The notes beneath the pieces are model-generated. The model saw nothing but the letters and a program-made list of their open reading frames with translations. It ran no database searches and had not been told where the DNA came from. Source: Argentina anserina (lineage: Eukaryota; Streptophyta; Magnoliopsida; Rosales; Rosaceae). From it: 64,000 bases of DNA. The stretch covers positions 30,148,501 through 30,212,500 of the forward strand of contig NC_065873.1 of NCBI RefSeq assembly GCF_933775445.1. The letters are read 5' to 3'. Positions 12,816 to 23,354 of the stretch are shown here, in pieces (the stretch's first letter is position 1; each line of letters starts with the position of its first letter). Both the position numbers and the translations under genes were made by a program.

Positions 12816-13284
12816 CAGATTTTCTTGATAGAGATTTCTGTCTTTCTGATGTCGAAAAGCCTCAAGCATCAAAGCTGAAGTAGAAGTTGTATTAACATAT
12901 TCATGTTGTAACATACATTCTAGGATTATGGTCCACTTGTTGTAATTGCATATTCTTTAATCACAATAAAAGTCAGATCCTTTATTGTTTAAAGAACCCC
13001 TTACTCCACATATTTGTCTTAAAGCTTGAGATGCAATGAAATTGTGTTTTAAGGGTGCTATGCCTTTCTTTGTTTCTGTTGTTCACCTGCCAGAGGGCTC
13101 ATAATACAGATGTAGTTTATGGTATTTCATCAACAATGTATTTGATAAAAAAATGCACAAATCATTCCAGTCAGATTCACACTTGAGACACATATTCGAA
13201 ATCAACATGTTTTTGACGCTTTAGATTGGCTGCGTATAGCTTGCCATAGGAAAACAAGCTACTTCTCCCACCACAATACACTTT
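12816..13284. other. Shared 3' intergenic region
   Basis: The DnaJ-type gene and the SKA2-like gene converge here. The AATAAA at 12966-12971 is a plausible poly(A) signal for the plus-strand gene. No other feature seen. Confidence 0.45.
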
Positions 13285-14752
13285 TCAGTTGCTTGAAACT
13301 ATAGTTGAAAACAGTAACGTATTAATGTCGCCCACATCTGCGTCAACCTCATCATCTGCATCATCAACCCTTCGTCAGTATTTTTACTCTACATAAACTT
13401 TTGCTGGATATAGGTTATGGAAGTTTTCTGCTGCAGTAATAGGGGGCGATAGAGAAGTACACAACCGATGAAGGAAATATAATGGGGAAAAAAATAGTAG
13501 CTGATCAGCAACTATCAACCTGTGAAATGTCTACTCAGTGTCTCAATGATATAAATAAACTCGCGGAAACTTTTCTCTTTGTCTACTCAGTGATAAAACT
13601 CAATAAATCCGAAAAACAATCTCACCGATAAAACAAAGTCCCTTCGATTGGCTAATTTGTAAATAAGATGAGCCTCATTAATTATTCCCTTTTCATTATT
13701 AGTTGATAGTGGTGGCTCATACTGGCAGAAGCATTAATGCCTCATAGCCTCAAAAATGGTGTTACTGATCATTGTCAACAGAATTAACTGGACTGTGAAT
13801 CATTACCTGCTTTTGATCTAGCTTGGACTTTCCACTCATCAATGATCTGCAAAAGCGATCAATATGATCATAAAATTGTTCATTAGGACCTCTTAAAAAC
13901 AACAAAACTATAACAAATGTGAAGTTGCTGGGGTAATGTAGCAAGGCTAAATTTGGTTCGTCAGATGAACAAAGCTACCCGCATTTAAAAGGGCATTAAT
14001 TCAAGAAAATTTAGCTCTGCCTAAAGCTAGGTTGATGTTGGTTGCTTGCTGGCAAATGGTGCAACTACTTAAGACACCATCTGGAAACTAGACAACCGAG
14101 AACTATGCAGCATATGGTAACAATGAGCAAGATAAAACACACAGAATACAAGAGACTCCATTTGATTACGATGAGGATAGAACCATATCAAATTGCAGGC
14201 TCCATCTAATAATCCCAGGGACTATAAAAAACTATGGAAATTGCAAACTAGTACTTGTTTTCTTGAGTATATACAAGCCGAATACACACTAGTTTGGTAG
14301 TGCAAATATAAAAGAAAGTACCAGATTGAAGTTGGCAAAAGCAGAATCATCAGAATCAGTGTTGGGAGAGATGCCCATGGAAGCCTCCATCCGCTGCACA
14401 AGATTTCTGTTGCCGACGAGAGTGGTCCTAGCCTTGTCAATCAAATCCTGCAAAACAAAAAAGCCTAGTGGAAAGCCCATCCCAGATAGCTATATAGAAA
14501 AGACTCGAGAGAGAGAGAGAGAGAGAGAGATACCTGCTTGGCTGTTAGCAGTTGACGGCACTGGTCTTCCAAAGTGGACAAGTCTTGCTGAATTTTCTTA
14601 ATTCTGGAAACCAGCTTCATCGGGTTTGCATTTTGGGGATAGATTTGTTGAAATTCCTTGTCGAGCCTGTGTTGAACCGCTGTCAGATCGTGGTTCGCTT
14701 TCGTCAGCAGCCTCACCAAACCCTCCGTTGCTTCGTGATGCTCTTGTCCCAT
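13285..14752 (-). CDS. SKA2: SKA2-like spindle/kinetochore protein
   Basis: Four exons (14752-14534, 14447-14322, 13846-13807, 13355-13285) give 151 residues. The protein is nearly all coiled-coil helix, as in SKA2, which with SKA1/SKA3 couples kinetochores to microtubules in mitosis. The core is LTKANHDLTAVQHRLDKEF, PMKLVSRIKKIQQDLSTLED, then DLIDKARTTLVGNRNLVQRM. The tail from exon 4 is acidic and ends DINTLLFSTIVSSN. The ATG at 14752 is the first Met in frame; an upstream stop excludes a longer start. If intron 3 is kept, translation reads on from exon 3 to a TAA at 13784 and gives a 135-residue form. Human SKA2 is 121 residues; plant forms are slightly longer. Confidence 0.8.
14507..14530. 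repeat. (GA)n tract abutting a 5' splice site
   Basis: On the minus strand the SKA2-like intron 1 begins GTATCTCTCTC..., so the microsatellite starts a few bases inside the intron. Length changes here would alter the region just downstream of the splice donor. Confidence 0.85.
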
Positions 14753-14944
14753 TTTTGAAATGGCTTTCAAACACTGCGCGGACTGTAAGCTCTCTTCCTT
14801 TCATCAAACAGAGAGAAAAAAAAACACGCACATATTAAAAGAAACGGGCGGGCCGGAGAGGCCCATAACATGCTCAGCCCAAGTTGCTTTCAACAAACAC
14901 AAGGTGAATGCGGATCTGAGAGAGAGAGAGAGAGAGGGTTACCG
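14753..14944. promoter_or_regulatory. Divergent promoter, SKA2-like / CCCH-G-patch
   Basis: Only 192 bases separate the two start codons, which face away from each other. This short stretch must hold both leaders and both promoters. It contains a (GA)n tract at 14918-14937 inside the probable leader of the plus-strand gene. No clear TATA box is visible for either side. Confidence 0.6.
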
Positions 14945-17376
14945 ATGGCAAGCGAAGATGAGAGGGTTCTGGAGAACCTGCTGGACCTGCAATTGCAAGA
15001 ACAAAGAGACTCTCTAGCAACCCTCAACGACGCCTTAGTCTCCGACCCCACCAATCCCGAGCTCCGCGCTGTACGTACTTTTTCTTTGGTTACCCAGAAA
15101 TCACATATATATTATTAGGTTCTGTGTTTATTGAATCGGTGGCTGAACGCATACGAGCATGATCATTTCTTCTAACGCGTATGCTTAGTGTACTAACTCT
15201 ACTTGTAATTAGCTCACATACATATGATTTCAATTTGCAAACTAGCTAATGATCTTTTGTAATTGTATTTAGCTCACATACGATTTCAATCAGGAACAGA
15301 AATTGTGGTGATATAATGCAAATTGGGTTGAGCTTATCCTCTATACTATGGTGTCTCAACTAGTTTATAAGCTCTTCATAGTACTAGCTAAGACTCACTT
15401 CACATTGGCTTAAATATATTATAGCTCCAAGGGGAGGTTATTCAGGCAATTAAAGATGCTGAGGAAGGGCTTCTGCACCTAAAGCGTGCAAGGTTATTAC
15501 GAGAAGTCGATTCAGCTCTGGGTCCTTCTCAACACGCCAACAAGGATGTCAAGGCAGAGCCTCTTGATCCAACAGAGAGTCTTGATGAACCATGTTACAG
15601 TGTTGGATCGAAATGCAGGTTCCTTCACTCTGATGGACGCTGGTACAACGGTCAAATTATAGGACTGGATGCTTTTAACACCGCAAAAGTTGCTTTCCTC
15701 AACCCTACTTCTGAAAACATGCTGGTGCGTACCGTACACACATTGAATTTTACTCTTCATTTCTATATTCAATTTATTTTGAATGTGAGAGAAAAACTAT
15801 TTATGTGTGAAATCTACTTATAGTAAAAATGCAATAAAAGTACATTCACATACTAATGTTACACCACCGAAGTGCAGATTTGCAAGTTCTTTTTACAGCA
15901 ACGTTGTCGATTTGGTAGTAATTGCTGCTTATCACATGGTATGTCGTACTCTGGTCTATTAGTCGATAAGCCTATATATCCTGCAACTCTCTAAAGTTTC
16001 CTTGCTCACATTTCTGCATCACTATTACCATTCAGAGCAATTGATTGGTTGGCATAGCCACAATATTTTTTTGGTGGCTGAGTGTTGACAAGCTATATTT
16101 TGGGTTCGTGACCATAACCAGACTGTATATGTTTCAGTGTGTTGACTGTGTTCATAATTTAAGTTTTAAATTCTTTTGAGCTGATTGTTGAATTATTTGT
16201 ATGCTATTTGCTTTTATTTTTTCGCTATAACAAATATGTAATTTTCCGCTTGGGCATGAGATTTATGTAGTTTAATGTGATTCTTTTTGTTGTACTTCTA
16301 TAGAGCGTTCTCCTGAAAACTGCTGATAATACATTTGTTTTTCTGAACCTGTTCTTTCCAGAAGTTTTGTTCACCTATATATATTGCTTACAGGAGTTGA
16401 TGTTCCACTCTCTTCCCTGAAGATGTATACCCCAACCGTGTGGGTGAAGTCACTAGTAGGGTCAAGAATTTGGGCACTCTCAGATGGTGAAGATATTGTT
16501 TGGAGAAAAGCTGAACTTGAATCATGGGACGGTTTACTTGGGGTTGGGAGAGTTGTTTTCCAAGATGATGGAAGCTCTGCAAATCTTGGGGAAGAAGCTT
16601 TAACATTATCTGAGTTTGCTCAAATAACTGATGAAGAAGATTCTAGCTCAGAACAATCTGATTATAGTGAATTTGAAGATGATGCCCCTCAGGGTTTAGG
16701 ATTTCTTGAAAGCACCCTACTGCAGAGGGGCATTCAGACAGAAACAGCCATATTTGCTAAGTGGGAGAATCACACCCGTGGTATTGCTTCCAAGATGATG
16801 GCCAATATGGGTTACCTTGAAGGGACAGGTCTAGGTGCATCTGGACAGGGTATTGTAGATCCCATCTCTGTGAAGGTCCTTCCACCAAAGCAATCTCTTG
16901 ATCATGCTGTTGAATCTAGTGAAAAGGAAGAGGGTGAAGGGAATCAAGGAAAGAAGCGTGGCAGAGGTGGCAAAAGAAAACGTGATAAGAAGTTTGCAGC
17001 ATTGACAAGAACAGCAAAAGAAGTGGAGTCAACACCTGATATGTTCAGTTTTATTAATAGCCAACTTGCCATGCATGGCAAAGCTTTGAATGGTGGATCA
17101 GCCAAGAAGCAGCAGAACAAAGGGTCAGGGGAGGGCAAGAAAGTTAATAGGCGGGATTTGGTGGCGTACGAGGAGGAAGTGAAGGAGTTGAAGATACGAG
17201 TAGGGAAGCTTGAAGAAATGGTGAGTAGAAACAAAAAGGAGAAGGTGATTTATGAGGCTGCAATGAGAAAATTGATTGAAACTCGGAAAGCCTTGGCAGA
17301 GGCAGAGACAGCTCAGGCTTCTGCTTCAAATTCGGTTGTCAGTAGAGAAAAAGAGAAGAGATGGCTTAAATTTTAG
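14945..17376 (+). CDS. CCCH zinc-finger and G-patch protein (ZGPAT-like, C3H22 type)
   Basis: Four exons (14945-15070, 15425-15724, 15878-15938, 16394-17376) encode 489 residues. Order of parts: an N-terminal helical segment; a Tudor-like stretch ([20 protein letters not shown]); a CCCH finger made by the 61-base exon 3 ([20 protein letters not shown], spacing C-x8-C-x5-C-x3-H); an acidic linker ([18 protein letters not shown]); a G-patch ([20 protein letters not shown]); a Lys/Arg-rich NLS-like run; and a C-terminal coiled coil. This layout equals human ZGPAT and Arabidopsis C3H22 (At2g24830), nuclear proteins that probably bind RNA and activate a DEAH helicase through the G-patch. The short leader carries a GA tract. 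The CCCH exon is easily missed because it is under 70 bases. Confidence 0.93.
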
Positions 17377-17732
17377 GATCTACATTATTTTAATGTATAT
17401 CGTTTGTAATCATAGGCATACAAGTATGCCAACTCTGGAACTATGAAGGTTTGTGATCACAGTGACTGCTGTATATAATTTGTTTTCTTCATAATGTTGT
17501 GTCTTCACTGTCAAGCAAGCACGGGCTCAGATTTATTGGAGAAAACCGAAATTTGTGTACATGGAAATAGAGAAAGGGCCGGGCCCAAATGTCTTGCTTG
17601 GTCCCAAATTCATTGATCAAAGTCATCGAACCAATTTCTTCTTCTCCACGATTACGAAGCATGCCACACTGAGAATCTCTTTATATGAACCGTCTCTTTT
17701 GTTTTTTCAAATAGATAGATAGAAATCCAATT
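17377..17732. other. Intergenic spacer
   Basis: Holds the 3' end of the CCCH/G-patch gene and the former promoter of the DRP3-like copy. Nothing else seen. Confidence 0.5.
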
Positions 17733-20636
17733 ATGGGTGAGGCAGTGGACTGTTGTCCGACTAGTTCAGTGACGATCGGGTCGTCGCTGATTCCGATAAT
17801 CAACAAACCGCAGGAAATTCTGGCTCCCGTGGCCGCGGGCAGCGAGTTGTCCAAGATATCGCTGCCGCAAGTGGCGGTTGTGGGAAGCCAGAGCAGCGGC
17901 AAATACAGCGTCTTCGAAGCTCTCGTTGGCCGTGACTTTCTCCCTATATCTGCACTCGCAGACCTCTCGTCTTGATGCTCGAGAATCGCCCCGCCGAAGC
18001 CGAGTGCGCCGAGTTTCGACATTTGCCTGGAAAGCGCTTCTACGACTTCACCAATATTCGCCGAGAGATTCAGGTACTTTTTACTCCCTTCTTTTCCTAG
18101 TCGTAGTTGAATTTTGAGATTACTCATTACTGTACTAAATTTTACTTGCTACTTCAGGCCGAGACTGAAAGAGAGGCAGGATTGAACAAAGGCGTTTCTG
18201 ATAAACAGATTCGGCTTATTACCTCTCCCAATGTGCTTAATATGGCTCTTGTTGATTTGCCTGGTATCACTAAGGTTCCGGTGGGAGATCAACCTAGTGA
18301 TATAGAATCTAGGATCAGAAAGATGATTATGTCCCATATCAGCCAAGAAAATTGCATCATTCTGGCTGTTACTCCCGCCAATGCTGATTTAGCCACCTCT
18401 GATGCACTTCAACTCGCTAGACTAGCTGATCCTACTGGTATCCTCCTATCCATTCTTGTTTACTGTTTTTTTTTCTGATACATTGTTCTCCATCACTGAC
18501 TCGCAAATGCATTCACAGGTTTTCGCACAATTGGTGTCATCACTAAGGTTCGTCTTTCTCCACTTGCTTCCTATTTTATGCTTTGCTCAAACTCTAACTC
18601 GTGTTCTTTCTATAGCTTGATATAATGGACAGAGGGACCGACGCGGCAACTTTTTGCTTGGGAAAATTGTTCCCCTTAAGCTCGGTTATGTTGGTGTTGT
18701 CAACCGTTGTCAGGAGGTACAAATCATTTAATTACTTCATCCCTATACCACTTGTTTTATGTGCTACATTGCCACCAAATTGTTCTCTTGTGATGATTAA
18801 GCTATTTGGATTAGATTGGGGATGCACTTTGATAATGCCTGATGCGGCCACTAAATCATCATGTATTGAACATTTGGCTTCGATGTTGGTTGAGTTGACA
18901 CCTTTTCTTTCAACATTCTCTGTTCGTGACTTAGAATTACTGTATTGTGTGGATGCTGGACTATCTTTATTTTCAAACAATTGGATTTCAATGTGGTGTA
19001 TTACTTTTAATTCCAAACAACTGGCAATACAAGCCTCCGTAGTGGTCGCTGAAGACACCGGAAGAGAATTATATTACGTTTTATCCAATGTGGTTATGGC
19101 CCTTTATTTTCTTTTTTAACCAGCTTTGTCCAATCTGAAAGGCTTTCATGAGTTGACAGGTCATGAACTAGTATGCGGATGGCCTTACTGACCTGAGCTT
19201 GTTGTTTTGTTTATGAATGCCTTATGGGGAAATCATTCACAGCTGAATAACGATCAACCTGTATCTGGTTAGTCATGTTTCCGTTATTGCAAAGCATGCT
19301 TCTGTTAATATGAGTTACCTTTATTTCTTCTACATGTTAATATATATAAATAATGTATTTCTTTTTTAGGAGGTTCCACAAGGACTTGGGCTCTTCCATT
19401 ATTATTTGGGAATTGGAGATCATCTGGTGACTCCCTGGCAAGCAGATATCTTGGTGAGCAGAACCATTCACAATCGATGCCCTCTGTTATCCAATTGAGA
19501 GAGGTAATAGTGTGGTTAACCATGGTTTATTTCTTCTTATTAAGTTACATTTCATGTCATCTATCTCTTTATTTTATGGTTTGAAAGCTTCCTTATTTCT
19601 CTCTGTTCTTGATGAATTCAGCCTCCGTCCATCTTAAGGCCAGTTGAAGTGAAAGAGCACAAGGCATGGGAAATTATTATAACCAAATTACTCCTGCGTT
19701 CATATTATGATATAGTCAGAAAAAAAACATTCAAGATCTTGTTCCAAAAGCAATTATGCACTTTCTGGTATATATTCTTACATTTGTTGATATCTTCATA
19801 CTAGTCCAATCATTTATGATACTTTTCTGTTTTCCTTTTGACTTCTAAAAAATTGACTGATATGCATCATTTTAATTGCTTTAGGTCAATCTTACAAAAC
19901 GGACCCTTCACCGGACCTTCATTCAGAAGTTGTACAGGTATGTTTGTTACTAGGTTGTTTCGTTTTACAGGCCATCATTTCATTTAGGCCAGTCATCGTT
20001 TTCTTTTAACCCATCATCCTTGTTGCATAATCTATCCATTTCTTGATTGCCTTAGTTTTGGCTTTCATTAAACAAGACAGCATTTCTCAAATCACATGTA
20101 TATGTTCACAGTGATGGAAAAGGTTGTTTATTGTTGTGATTTTCCTTTTCTTATGCAGAGAAGACCTGTTTGAAGAACTGTTGCAGGAGCAGGATGCACT
20201 AGTGTTGAAAAGAAAATGTAACCAAGAGTTGCTACGAGTTCTGGAACAGGCTGTGCAGGTAGTTTTACTGCTTGAGACAGTACATTGCTTCTTACTATTT
20301 TCAAGAGTAGAACTTACAAGAAAGACACCCTTGTACTTTCCTTTTATATATTGTGGCCTCGTTAGTTCTTTAGCCTGGTAGATTTTCTTTATGTGACATA
20401 ATTCTTATTTTCTTTTGATTTTATTTTGCCATGCTTGTTTTTTAAAGACACTGGAGAAAGTTGAATTTGATGTCTCATCCCATACTTCAAGTTTTAAAAC
20501 TGATGCTTATACTGAACTTTCAAGAATTACGTGGACTTCACGACCCCATCAACAATACACTACAACCAATGGTGAGATAAGTCGGTTTAGATACCAATCA
20601 TTCACCAGATCATTGGTTACCGACTCTACAGCTTGA
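17733..20636 (+). pseudogene. Decayed dynamin-related protein (DRP3-like), middle lost
   Basis: DRP3 GTPases divide mitochondria and peroxisomes. The front reads as DRP3: [14 protein letters not shown], then [46 protein letters not shown] and LDIMDRGTD. The back has the GTPase effector domain: PPSILRPVEVKEHKAWEIII, LLLRSYYDIVRK, NLTKRTLHRTFIQKLYR and EDLFEELLQEQDALVLKRK. The stalk (several hundred residues) between about 18716 and 19370 is missing. Lesions: the P-loop Ser is Tyr (GKY at about 17900); a frameshifting deletion removes the residues after GRDFLP (about 17945); a one-base loss after GTDA (about 18643); and a one-base gain in an A-run (about 19725). Splice sites are intact, so this is a genomic and not a retrocopied remnant. 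Short transcripts are possible, but an active GTPase is not. Confidence 0.88.
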
Positions 20637-21119
20637 AAATCATTCTAGCAAGAACAGGCATTGGTAAATTAACTGGAGTGGTTTTTGGTTTAGAGTTTAG
20701 AGTTTAGCGGCTTTGTAAATTAACTGGAGCGGTTGTTAGTATAACTGGCCATTTTGTCCTTGGTGATTACCAAGTTGTACAGCAAATTCCCTTCTTCTTT
20801 TTTTGGCCCTTTTAATTTTGTAGGATGGTTCTGATGCCGTTTGGAGTTCTGATGTATTTCAAATACCTATTATTGCGTCAACTTACTTGAGATTGTTGCC
20901 TTTTATAGTTTTATTCATGTGGAGTATAAAGGTGGTTCGCATCGGTAACTTAAACTCAAATCTAACAATGTACAGGGACACTGTCGAGAAAAGTGTAAAT
21001 CTCCTGTTTAACTAGTAATTATCCTTTGTTCTCACAGTAAAGTAAAGTTCGAATCATGATCTAGAAATGTATATGATACAAGCAACAGTCATTACCCAAG
21101 TGGGCACTACCTTGAGGGC
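20637..21119. other. Convergent 3' region between the DRP3-like relic and TIC55
   Basis: T-rich non-coding sequence. A short near-direct repeat (TAAATTAACTGGAG) occurs at about 20663 and 20716. Confidence 0.5.
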
Positions 21120-23023
21120 TCACAACCTCCTATGTGTCCTTATGAAATTTGTTGTGTTCAATGCAACAGCAGCTGAACATGCATAAACTCCGCCGGAGCA
21201 TACGGCTGCTGATACTAACAGTAGAGCCTTCCATTGTCTTCCGGAGATTAGAATTGCCAAAGCGGTCGATGCAAATGCAATAGCAGAAAGGGCATTTTTC
21301 CAAGCTTGGAAAGCTTTGACAACATTTCTGCAGTCTTTGCAGTGAACCACATGCCGGAAATACCGGTTGGCCAAATTTGGAGCATGCATGGTTCCAATGC
21401 CTCCCTTGGCAGGCAAGGATGCTGATACACCTGCAACAAGTCCAGCAGGAGCATGTTCAACCACAGCAGGCTCTTTGGGCAATGATATTGTGCTGTGGCC
21501 AAAGTGGTAAGGCATCCCATGCCCGACTTTGTCCATCCATTTTCTGTATTCAGCTACCCATGTATCTGAGGATTTCAAGTTAAGGTAGAGGTGTTTGGTG
21601 GGTATTTTTTCTTTCATAAGTATCTCATTCTGCGATGATAGAAATCCCATGTCTTGCTCAAACACCTTTCCTGCATTCTGATGGAAGTACCATTTGGGAA
21701 ACAATTTTGCTAGTGGGGATCTTTTTGTTCCTCCGAACCGCACAATGAGCATGGACTTCCCTTGTCCAGTTGGTCTACAAAGAAAGAGGCCTGAGAAGTA
21801 GTGCTTTTCGCCAGTCTTGTCATCAACAATTTCTCGGTTGTTTTGAAGAGAACAGGGTGCTTCAAAGCGCAAGAAGCTGGAGGCGGATGCGGACTGCCCA
21901 GTTGTATTACCCCACCAGCCTGCGAATCCTCGATCGGTGCGTTCAGTGACCTCAAAACGCAGTGGTTGAGCATCTTCCCTTTTAGCACTCCAGTCTGTCC
22001 TGTCATGTGAGATCGGAACATGGGCTGGATCCATGAGGTTCTCCAAAAGTATGGAGTGATCATAAGGAAGCTCATGGGTTGTAGAAGTATCTTGGAACCC
22101 TGGCCGGTCAAAGTTCTCAAACCAAGGAAGCTTAGCAGGGTTTGGTGGTGTCTTATGGGACATCCAAACCCACACAACACCTTGGGAGTCCCTCGCCTCA
22201 TATGTTTTCACACAAGCCGATCTTGGAATTTTGGCATCAGCTGGAAGCTGTAACACAGACAGGTATACACATGCATGGACATTAAACAACAACAACATCA
22301 TCATCATCCTTGATTAACTAATAGTTCATGCTGTTCAATGGTGCTAGCTATATATGAACTGGATCATGATACTGAGACTGATCCTTAATTAGATACACGA
22401 CAAGACAAGACAAGACAAAGACAAGATCACAGACCTGAGGAATCTTGACACATTTTCCTGCACCTTCAAATTGCCAACCATGATATAAGCATTCGAGTCT
22501 TCCATCAACCAGTTGGCCTTCAGATAATTTCGCCAGCCTAGCTAAGAGAAGAAGAGAGGGCAGAATTATAGTGCTTGTCCGTCCTAGTTGTAGCTAGAAA
22601 TTAAAGATGAAATTGAATTTACCTGTGGGGGCAGCGATCTTGGTAACACTGAAGCACACCATTGGCGTCTCTGTAGAGAACTAGTTGCTTATCGAACACA
22701 GTTAGGCCGAGTGGTGCATCCTCTGGGATGTCCTTGGTGAGGTACAGGGGGTACCATTCCTCTGCCCAATCATAGTCAGCCACGATCCTCTCTCCCCTCC
22801 GCTCTTGATCGCTGGTAGGACCAACCAGGAGGACCTCGTCCTCATCGTCAAGTGCTGCAGGTTTGATGTCTGCAACCGCACCGCACTTGATCTTTCGTAC
22901 TGGGACGGCGTTCAACGGGGGTCGGAGTGGCACCCGAACTAGTTGGGTAGCTCCTCCTAACTGTTTGTGAGACAACGTTACTGGGGACAAGAGAGAGCTG
23001 GAGAATGGATGAAACAAAGCCAT
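21120..23023 (-). CDS. TIC55: TIC55, Rieske-type oxygenase of the chloroplast inner envelope
   Basis: Three exons (23023-22623, 22537-22435, 22247-21120) give 543 residues, near the Arabidopsis length as I recall it. After a transit peptide of about 70 residues comes [20 protein letters not shown], then the Rieske 2Fe-2S site split by intron 1 (CPHR|LAKL, then CLYHGW). The mononuclear iron part has the [15 protein letters not shown] block. Near the C-terminus are a redox CxxC (HCKDCRN), two membrane helices and the end [12 protein letters not shown]55 is known as a phyllobilin hydroxylase in chlorophyll breakdown and was first described at the import translocon. The related PAO and PTC52 share domains, but this C-terminus and the N-terminal block fit TIC55. 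It is divergent to DBR1 across about 330 bases. Confidence 0.92.
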
Positions 23024-23354
23024 GCTAATTAAACCAAATTAGAGATGGGATGGAGCCTGGAGGATTTAATAAAGGAAGCAACGCAGCTGAGCTGACGACG
23101 GAACAAAGTCATGTGAATATGTGATAGCCGAGAGAGCGATAGCGAAATGGGTTGGGTGGGTTGCTTCTCAGCTTGTGACACTGGTCCTGGCCACACATTC
23201 ATCTCATTTTTCAAACAGTCTACCGCACGTGCTACTAACGGCAAGGTCGCAGGTTCGAAACCCAAATGTTTCCTCTTCTTTTTCTTTTATTCAGTTCTCC
23301 CCAACTTTAAAAGCTAAACCCATCGCCTGAGAAGTGACAAGTGCGCGGAAGAGA
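23024..23354. promoter_or_regulatory. Divergent promoter of TIC55 and DBR1, with a tRNA-like B-box
   Basis: 331 bases between two opposed start codons. At 23252-23262 lies GGTTCGAAACC, a perfect Pol III B-box as in tRNAs and tRNA-derived SINEs, preceded by AAGGTCGCA and followed by a T-rich run. I could not fold a whole tRNA around it, so a SINE remnant is the likelier reading. Confidence 0.4.

Noticed and set aside
18625..19119. 164-residue plus-strand frame in the DRP3-like locus
   Set aside because: Its first part is the frame-shifted GTPase exon (the true frame reads LLGKIVPLKLGYVGVVN) and the rest is intron or deleted-region sequence without homology.
21710..22201. 163-residue minus-strand frame inside TIC55
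   Set aside because: It is a second frame of the same exon; the TIC55 frame carries all the family motifs.
23180..23300. A complete tRNA gene around the B-box at 23252
   Set aside because: I could not find a matching A-box and acceptor stem at the right spacing.
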